Positions 1-5,942 of a DNA stretch of 8,036 bases are shown in pieces. This stretch comes from an uncultured Chloroflexota bacterium (GTDB lineage: Bacteria; Chloroflexota; Anaerolineae; Promineifilales; Promineifilaceae): assembly GCA_937958365.1 (NCBI GenBank), contig CALFEW010000747.1:1-8036 (forward strand), in the 5' to 3' direction. Every line of letters starts with the position of its first letter. Position 1 is the stretch's first letter. The translations under genes were made by a program, and so were the position numbers. The notes beneath the pieces are model-generated. The model saw only the letters and a list, made by a program, of their open reading frames with translations, had not been told where the DNA came from and ran no database searches.

Positions 1-2930
1 AAATCATCGAAAAAATAGGCCAGGGCGGTATGGCTGTGGTGTATCTGGCCGAAGACCCCCAGATTGGTCGCCAGGTCGCCATCAAAATCATGAACACCCA
101 GGCGCTGCAAGACGACGAATTGCGCGCCCGCTTTCGCCAGGAAGCCCAAACCATCGCCGCCCTCGACCATCCCTGCATTGTGCCCATCTATGACTCTGGC
201 GAAGTGGACGGCGCGCCGTATCTGGTGATGCGCTACATGGCTGGCGGAACGCTGGACGACTGGCTGCACCGGGGGGCGCTGCCTCTGCCCACTATCCAGG
301 AAATCATGGGACGGCTGGCCAGAGCGCTCGACGAGGCCCATCGCCACGATATCATCCACCGTGATTTGAAGCCGGGCAACGTTTTGTTTGACCAGCGGCG
401 AGTAGCCTTTTTGTCGGACTTTGGCATTGTCAAACGGTTGAATGCTTCGGTTAACCTGACGCAACCGATGGGGCTGATTGGCACACCGGCGTACATGAGT
501 CCAGAGCAAATATCGGGCGACACACAACTCGACGGCCGTTCCGACATCTATTCTCTCGGCGTCGTTTTGTTTGAGATGCTGACCGGGCAACGGCCGTTTC
601 AGGGCCAGAACACCGCCGCCTTGATGCACGCCCACGTCTATGAACCCGTGCCGCCCCTGCACCAGTTTAACCCCAATGTGCCTTACGGCTGCCAACCTAT
701 CGTGGACAAAGCGATGGCGAAAAAACGCGAACAGCGCTTTGCCACCGCCGGCGATCTGGTTCGCGCGCTGGAACCCGTCGCCGCTGGTGCGCCGCCGATG
801 GACTATACGCCGCCGACCATTAGTGTGCATCTCGTTCCCCCGCCGACCCCCGCTCCCGGCCTCTCCACCACCGAACGCCTGAAGCGCCAGATCAAACGCC
901 TGCCGGTCTGGGCGCGGCTGCTGATTCTCAGTCTGGGGGTCATCGCCCTGGCGACCATCCTCTTTCGCGTCGTAGCCGATTCGCCTGACAATTCGGTTCC
1001 CACGCCCACAGAAATAGGACAGCTTGTGGAAGCTGGAGAAGTAGCGCTTCTACCGCCCATCAGCCCGCCACCGACCAACCCACCGGCAACGGCCACCTTA
1101 CCGGCGGGCACGCTGGTGCTGGTGGACTGGGACGACAGCGCCATCTGGCAAAACGGCAGCGGCGAACTGGCTCGCATCCCCATTGATGGCCTCATCCCGT
1201 TTGTCGGCGCAGAACCGCAAACCTTGCAAAGCAACGCCGCCCCTCTGGAGCTGATTTTGCCGGATCGCACCCGGCTGCACCTGGACGCCAACACAACCCT
1301 GCAAATCAACCATGTGGCCGGTGTTGGCGAAGCGCCCGACACGGCCGTTACCCTGACAAACGGCCGTGTGGTCGCCCAACCATCCGGCCCAACCCTGCAA
1401 ATTTTTGTGCCCCCAGGTTTTTACGCCGAGGCCCAGACGGGTATTGTGGGCGCAGAATTTGACGCCGCCCTGTCTCATTTTGCCGTAGATTGCCTGCAAG
1501 ACGCCTGTTCCCTGGTTATTTCCGCCAACCAACGGCTGGACATGGCCGAAGGCGAAAGCCGCCTTGTGGAGCGCGATGTACTGGTGAATCCCGGCGGGGC
1601 GCGGTATGAGCGGTATATGGCCTGGGCTAACGCGCCGCTGCCCACGCTGACGTTAACGCCCGCGCCGGATACCGCTACGCCCAGCGCCACGCCGGTTCTC
1701 GTGACGCACGCGCCGCCGACGTCAAATTCGCCTGGTTCCAGGCAAAGCGTCGTGGAGATTGGGCAGTCGGTGCGCGGTGTGGCGCTGGACGCGGTGCGCC
1801 TGGGTGATGGACCGCGCGTGTTTGTCCTGGTGGGCGGCATCCACGCCGGTTATGCGCCCAACACCGTGCAACTGGCGAACGAACTCATCGAATATTTCCG
1901 CGCCAATCCAACGGCCGTGCCCGCCGACGTCACCCTCTACATCATCCCCAGCCTGAACCCGGACGCCGCCGACGCGACCAGCCGCCTGGCCGGACGGCTG
2001 AACGCCAACGGCGTGGACCTGAACCGCAACGCCGACTGCCGCTGGGTGGCCGATCCGGTGGTATTGGGCAGCGTAACCGCAGGGGCCGGTGGAACCTCGC
2101 CATTCTCTGAACCGGAATCACAGGCGCTGCGCAATTTTATCAACCAGCGGGAGCCAACGGCCGTTTTGCTTTTAGCGGCGCATGGGCTGGACTATGGCGT
2201 GGCCTCGCCGGGGGCGTGCATCAATTTCAGCCAGGTGTCCGTTTCGCTCTCCAAGCTGTACGGCCGTGCGACCGGCTACCGCTTCCCGGACAGCAACAAC
2301 GATGGCCTGGTGCAAGCCGACCAGAGCCTGACGGGCGACCTGACCAACTGGCTGGACGGCATCGGCGTTCCGGCCATTGCCGTGCTGCTGCCCAAGTACG
2401 AGACGACGGATTTTGCCGTGAATCTGGCGGGGGTAACGGCCGTTCTCAACGATTATTCCGGCCCGGAAAGCAGTGAAAATGGCGCGGCCGCGCCGACGGC
2501 CGTGTGTGGTTCGGCCAGCATCGTCTGGCCGTCGGTGTATGAGCAGCACCGGGCGGCGCTGGGCTGCGCCGAAAATCAGGCGCAACGGCCGTCCAGCGCG
2601 ACGCAGCGTTACGCCAATGGCCGCATGATCTGGCGCAGCGATACCAACGAGGTGTACGTTTTGTATGATGGCGGCTCGATGCAGACGTTTGTGGTGGCAA
2701 CGGCCGTTGATTACGAGCAAACGAACATGCTCAAGGGTGCGTTTGGGCAGGTCTGGCAGACAAAACCCGGCGTCAGTACGCAGTTGGGGGAACCGCAAGA
2801 GGTTGAATACGCCATTAACGACATGGTTGCGCAAGATTTCGACGGCGGGGTGATGCTCAATTACACCGGCTCCGGCGGTGTCTACGTGCTGCTGACCGGG
2901 CAGAATCATTGGGAACTGGCCCAAGAGTAG
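1..2930 (+). CDS. Transmembrane Ser/Thr protein kinase with FecR-like and M14-peptidase-like extracellular domains (5' end outside window)
   Basis: Predicted membrane receptor kinase that phosphorylates Ser/Thr on cytoplasmic proteins. The frame is open to the left edge. The ATG at 30 lies inside the glycine loop (IGQGGMAVVY), so the true start is upstream and probably 10-30 residues are missing. Numbering from that Met: Lys19 (VAIK), Glu38 of helix C, HRDLKPGN at 110-117 with Asp112, DFG at 130-132, activation-loop Thr144 and Thr152, SPE ending at 159, and DIYSLG from 172. All catalytic residues are present, so an active kinase is expected. After a Pro-rich stretch (about 255-290) comes one membrane span (about 294-315), then a Pro/Thr linker, a FecR-like domain (about 405-515, GIVGAEFDA), a second Pro/Thr linker (about 545-570), an M14-carboxypeptidase-like domain (about 574-809) and an LGFP-like tail (about 830-966, LGCAEN and YANGRMIW). 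The kinase call is very secure; FecR and M14 are good; the LGFP-like label is tentative. The M14-like domain lacks residues needed for catalysis, so ligand or cell-wall sensing is inferred. Confidence 0.93.
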   Translation, partial: IIEKIGQGGMAVVYLAEDPQIGRQVAIKIMNTQALQDDELRARFRQEAQTIAALDHPCIVPIYDSGEVDGAPYLVMRYMAGGTLDDWLHRGALPLPTIQEIMGRLARALDEAHRHDIIHRDLKPGNVLFDQRRVAFLSDFGIVKRLNASVNLTQPMGLIGTPAYMSPEQISGDTQLDGRSDIYSLGVVLFEMLTGQRPFQGQNTAALMHAHVYEPVPPLHQFNPNVPYGCQPIVDKAMAKKREQRFATAGDLVRALEPVAAGAPPMDYTPPTISVHLVPPPTPAPGLSTTERLKRQIKRLPVWARLLILSLGVIALATILFRVVADSPDNSVPTPTEIGQLVEAGEVALLPPISPPPTNPPATATLPAGTLVLVDWDDSAIWQNGSGELARIPIDGLIPFVGAEPQTLQSNAAPLELILPDRTRLHLDANTTLQINHVAGVGEAPDTAVTLTNGRVVAQPSGPTLQIFVPPGFYAEAQTGIVGAEFDAALSHFAVDCLQDACSLVISANQRLDMAEGESRLVERDVLVNPGGARYERYMAWANAPLPTLTLTPAPDTATPSATPVLVTHAPPTSNSPGSRQSVVEIGQSVRGVALDAVRLGDGPRVFVLVGGIHAGYAPNTVQLANELIEYFRANPTAVPADVTLYIIPSLNPDAADATSRLAGRLNANGVDLNRNADCRWVADPVVLGSVTAGAGGTSPFSEPESQALRNFINQREPTAVLLLAAHGLDYGVASPGACINFSQVSVSLSKLYGRATGYRFPDSNNDGLVQADQSLTGDLTNWLDGIGVPAIAVLLPKYETTDFAVNLAGVTAVLNDYSGPESSENGAAAPTAVCGSASIVWPSVYEQHRAALGCAENQAQRPSSATQRYANGRMIWRSDTNEVYVLYDGGSMQTFVVATAVDYEQTNMLKGAFGQVWQTKPGVSTQLGEPQEVEYAINDMVAQDFDGGVMLNYTGSGGVYVLLTGQNHWELAQE

Positions 2931-2939
2931 CCTGTTCTC

Positions 2940-2945
2940 AGGTGG
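2940..2945 (+). promoter_or_regulatory. Ribosome binding site of the FAD/Fe-S dehydrogenase
   Basis: AGGTGG, one mismatch from AGGAGG, lies 10 bases before the ATG at 2956. An in-frame TAA at 2953-2955 directly precedes that ATG, so no earlier start is possible in this frame. The 25-base gap after the kinase stop has no room for a normal promoter or terminator, which favours translation from a shared transcript. Confidence 0.55.
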
Positions 2946-2955
2946 TCGCGCATAA

Positions 2956-5856
2956 ATGGACCAATCCTTAACGGCTTTTCTGCGCGATCTGCGCCAAAAC
3001 GTGAAAGGCGACGTACGCACCGACGCCATGAGCCGGGCGCTGTACAGCACCGACGCCAGCATCTACCAGGTGATGCCTTATGGTGTGTTTCTGCCGCGCA
3101 CGATAGAGGATGTGGTAACGGCCGTTTCCCTGGCCGCCCAATACCACATCCCCATCCTGCCGCGCGGCGGCGGCAGCAGCCTGGCCGGGCAGGCCACCAA
3201 CGCCGCCCTGGTCATAGATACCACGCGCCACCTGGACCGCATCCTCGAAGTGAACGCCGCCGAAAAATGGGTGCGCGCCGAGGCTGGCGTCGTCCTGGCG
3301 CAGCTTAACGCCCACCTGAAACCGCATGGCCTGAAATATGGCCCGGACCCGGCCAGCGCCAATCGGGCGGTACTGGGCGGCGTGGTGGGCAACAATTCCT
3401 CCGGCTCCCACTCGATTTTGTACGGCATGTCGGCCGACCATGTGCTGGCAGCGCAAGTCATTCTGGCCGATGGCTCATTGGCCGAATTTGCCCCTGGGAG
3501 CGCGGACGTCCCGTCCGCCCTCCAGGAACGTATTGCCGCCCTGGTCAACGATCCGGCCAATCAGGCCATCATCCGACGAGACACGCCGCGCCATTGGCGG
3601 CGCTGTGGCGGCTATAACCTGGACCGTCTGACGGACGGCTCCGACCTGTCATTTCAGTGGCCGTATGACGGCCGTTTTAATCTGGCTAAACTCATCTGCG
3701 GCGCAGAAGGCACGCTGGGCTTCATGACGGAAGTCACGCTGAACCTTGTGGAAACACCGGCGTACACCGGTCTGGCCGTCATTCACTTCGACGAACAGCG
3801 CGCCGCGCTGGAAGCCGTGCCCATCATTCTGGAAGTGGAACCCAGCGCCATTGAATTGATGGACCACTACGGCCTGGCGCTGGCCCAGGGCGTGCCCGCC
3901 TTCGCCCGCCTGATGGCTGGTTTTGTTCAGGGCAGCCCCAACTGCATCCTCGTTACCGAGTTTTATGGCGCAACCGAAGCGGAGATAGCCGGGAAGTTTG
4001 CCCAACTGCGCGCCCACTTGCCCCGACGGGGGATACGGCCGTCGGCCATCACCTTCCTCACCGATGCTCAGGCTGTGCAAAATGTCTGGCGGGTGCGCGA
4101 AGGCGGCCTGGGCGTGCTGATGAGTATGCGCGGCGACGTGAAACCTTTGCCCTTCATCGAAGACGCGGCCGTGCCGGTGGAGCATCTGCCCGACTACATC
4201 GGCCGTCTGGAAGATTTTTGCCTGACGGAACTGGATACCAAAATGGCTTACTACGCCCACGCCAGCGCCGGCTGCCTGCACGTGCGGCCGCTCATCAACG
4301 CTAAATCGGCCCAGGACGTGGCAAAACTGCCGCAAATCATGGCGTTTGCCGTGGAACTGCTGGGCGAATATAGCGGCGTGCTGTCCAGCGAGCATGGCGA
4401 CGGTAAGTCGCGCAGTTGGCTCAACGAGCGTTTTTTTGGCGCGGAATTGTACGGCCTGTATCGGCAGGTGAAAGCCATTTTCGACCCCGACAACATCTTC
4501 AATCCGGGCAACATCGTGGATGGACCGGCGATGACCGACAATTTGCGGTATGGGGCGGCGTATCGCCCGCTGCCGATGCAAACCCTGCTCGATTTTCGCG
4601 CCGACCAGGGTTTCCACCGGGCCATAGAGATGTGCAACGGCGCGGGCGTGTGCCGCCAGAAAAGCGGCACGATGTGCCCCAGTTTCATGGCGACCCGTGA
4701 AGAGGCGCACAGCACGCGGGGCCGGGCCAACGCGCTGCGGGCGGCGCTGTCCGGCGGGCTGCCGGCCGGGTCGTTTACCGGGCCGCAGGTCTATGAGGTG
4801 CTGGATTTGTGCGTAAGCTGCAAGGCGTGCAAAGCGGAATGCCCGTCGTCGGTGGATATGGCGCGAATGAAGGCGGAATTCTTGTACCAGTACCACCAGG
4901 CGCACGGGCTGCCGCTGCGCGACCGCTTTTTCGCCCACGTTGGCGATTTGAGCCGCCTGGCGAGCGGCCGCGCTGCGCCGTTGACGAATTGGGCGCTGGG
5001 CAATGGGCTGGTGCGGGGGATGATGAACCGGGTTTTGCGGCTGGCGGCAGAACGGCCGTTTCCCCCCTTCGCCAGGCAGCCATTCGACCAATGGTACAGT
5101 CGGCAGGCACAGGAAAAAGGAGAACGGCCGTCGCTCATCCTCCTCACCGACATCAGCCACGCCTACAACGAACCGGCCACGGCGCAGATGGCCGTGCAGG
5201 TATTGTCGGCTGCCGGTTTCCACGTCATCGCGCCGCCGCTGCACGATTTGGGCCGGGCCGCCTTTTCCAAAGGGCATCTGAAGCGGGCGCAGGCTCTTGC
5301 CCGGAGCGCTCTGGCAGCTCTGGCGCCTTACGCGCAGGCCGGTTTGCCCATCGTTGGGCTGGAGCCGAGCGACGTGTCTATGCTGCTTGACGACTATGCC
5401 GCGCTGCTGCCGGATGACGGCCGTGTGCCTCTGGTGGCCGCGCAAAGCCAAAGTTTCGAGGAATTTATGTGGCGGCAAATGCAGGCAGGAGCGCTGGGCG
5501 GGTTGTTCGCGCCGCAAACCGGACGCATATTGCTGCACGGCCACTGCCACCAAAAGGCGCTCGGCGGGACGCGCCCCGCCGAAGAACTGCTGACTTATCT
5601 GGGCTACGCAGTGACCGAGGCTCGTTCGGCCTGCTGCGGTATGGCCGGTTCCTTTGGCTACGAGGCGGAGCATGAGGCCATCTCGCGGCAAATGGGCGAA
5701 CTGAAGCTACTGCCGACCGTCCGCGCCCAATTGGCCGATACGCTCATCGTGGCTGCCGGGATGAGCTGCCGCGAACAAATCCAACATGGGGCGCAGCGCA
5801 CGGCCGTTCATCCGGCCGTCGTCCTCTATCAGGCGTTGGGGCGGAAGGGGGATTGA
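2956..5856 (+). CDS. FAD-linked D-2-hydroxyacid dehydrogenase, YdiJ-type FAD/4Fe-4S/CCG fusion
   Basis: Predicted flavin and iron-sulfur enzyme that oxidises a D-2-hydroxyacid (D-lactate, glycolate or D-2-hydroxyglutarate) and passes electrons onward, probably towards quinone. The exact substrate cannot be read from sequence. Its 966 residues match the size and order of E. coli YdiJ (about 1,000). The PCMH-type FAD domain spans about 45-270, with RGGGSSLAGQ at 70-79. The FAD-oxidase C-terminal domain spans about 275-530, with candidate metal or substrate ligands His435, His442 and HGDG at 480-483. The Fe-S module has Cys560, Cys566 and Cys574 (CNGAGVC and MCPS), then a complete CxxCxxCxxxCP at 619-630. 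The first motif has Ala563 where a classical ferredoxin has its second Cys; this looks like the norm for this family. The first CCG-like domain (about 720-815) has no CCG cysteines (DLGR at 764-767, EPSD ending at 806). The second is intact: GHCHQKAL (Cys864), CCGMAGSFGYE (Cys893-Cys894) and SCRE (Cys938). No signal peptide is seen. It lies 25 bases after the kinase gene, and its TGA sits in the heptamer repeat. Confidence 0.93.
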   Translation: MDQSLTAFLRDLRQNVKGDVRTDAMSRALYSTDASIYQVMPYGVFLPRTIEDVVTAVSLAAQYHIPILPRGGGSSLAGQATNAALVIDTTRHLDRILEVNAAEKWVRAEAGVVLAQLNAHLKPHGLKYGPDPASANRAVLGGVVGNNSSGSHSILYGMSADHVLAAQVILADGSLAEFAPGSADVPSALQERIAALVNDPANQAIIRRDTPRHWRRCGGYNLDRLTDGSDLSFQWPYDGRFNLAKLICGAEGTLGFMTEVTLNLVETPAYTGLAVIHFDEQRAALEAVPIILEVEPSAIELMDHYGLALAQGVPAFARLMAGFVQGSPNCILVTEFYGATEAEIAGKFAQLRAHLPRRGIRPSAITFLTDAQAVQNVWRVREGGLGVLMSMRGDVKPLPFIEDAAVPVEHLPDYIGRLEDFCLTELDTKMAYYAHASAGCLHVRPLINAKSAQDVAKLPQIMAFAVELLGEYSGVLSSEHGDGKSRSWLNERFFGAELYGLYRQVKAIFDPDNIFNPGNIVDGPAMTDNLRYGAAYRPLPMQTLLDFRADQGFHRAIEMCNGAGVCRQKSGTMCPSFMATREEAHSTRGRANALRAALSGGLPAGSFTGPQVYEVLDLCVSCKACKAECPSSVDMARMKAEFLYQYHQAHGLPLRDRFFAHVGDLSRLASGRAAPLTNWALGNGLVRGMMNRVLRLAAERPFPPFARQPFDQWYSRQAQEKGERPSLILLTDISHAYNEPATAQMAVQVLSAAGFHVIAPPLHDLGRAAFSKGHLKRAQALARSALAALAPYAQAGLPIVGLEPSDVSMLLDDYAALLPDDGRVPLVAAQSQSFEEFMWRQMQAGALGGLFAPQTGRILLHGHCHQKALGGTRPAEELLTYLGYAVTEARSACCGMAGSFGYEAEHEAISRQMGELKLLPTVRAQLADTLIVAAGMSCREQIQHGAQRTAVHPAVVLYQALGRKGD

Positions 5857-5942
5857 AGATTGAAGATTGAAGACTGGAGATTGGAGATTGGAGATTGATT
5901 CTTCCCCAATCGTCGATCTTTAATCTTCAGTCTTTAATCTTC
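5851..5942. repeat. Tandem heptamer (GATTGRA) array arranged as an inverted repeat between convergent genes
   Basis: On the plus strand there are seven consecutive 7-base units from 5851 to 5899: GATTGAA three times, GACTGGA, GATTGGA twice, and GATTGAT. On the minus strand, reading from 5939 down to 5905, there are five units in the same register: GATTAAA, GACTGAA, GATTAAA, GATCGAC and GATTGGG. The two arrays face each other, so the element is both a tandem and an inverted repeat. It is AT-rich against GC-rich flanks. It overlaps the last codon and stop of the dehydrogenase gene and the last codons and stop of nadE. No transposase, target-site duplication or integrase gene is visible. It may be one copy of a dispersed intergenic repeat family; that cannot be judged from one window. 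Confidence 0.85.
5862..5942 (+). terminator. Long hairpin between convergent genes, candidate bidirectional terminator
   Basis: Bases 5862-5889 can pair with 5915-5942 as a 28-pair stem in plus-strand RNA, with 23 Watson-Crick and five G-U pairs and no gaps. The tip can extend further: 5890-5891 pair with 5913-5914, and 5893-5897 pair with 5907-5911 around a nine-base loop. No U tract follows on the plus side (bases from 5943 read CTCTCCACC), and the arms are AT-rich, so this is not a classical intrinsic terminator. Position between convergent genes supports a role in ending transcription or protecting 3' ends, which is inference. The hairpin lies just after the dehydrogenase stop on the plus strand and overlaps the 3' end of nadE on the minus strand. 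Confidence 0.5.

Noticed and set aside
30..32. ATG at 30 as the start of the kinase gene
   Set aside because: It lies inside the glycine-rich loop of the kinase fold, and the frame is open with matching residues (IIEKIGQGG) to the left edge. The gene starts outside the window.
2172..3062. Open frame of 296 codons on the minus strand across the kinase/dehydrogenase junction
   Set aside because: Antisense to two supported genes, with low-information Arg/His-rich translation and no domain signal.
3649..5691. Open frame of 680 codons on the minus strand
   Set aside because: It is entirely antisense to a clearly real dehydrogenase gene. Its translation is rich in Arg, His, Gln and Ala with no recognisable motif, as expected from GC-rich codon shadowing.
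30..5856. Both plus-strand open frames are 966 codons, suggesting duplication
   Set aside because: The proteins are unrelated, and the first length is an artefact of the window edge, since its true start is upstream.
5851..5942. Heptamer array as a CRISPR or attachment site
   Set aside because: Units are contiguous 7-mers without spacers, there are no cas genes, and no integrase or tRNA end is nearby.
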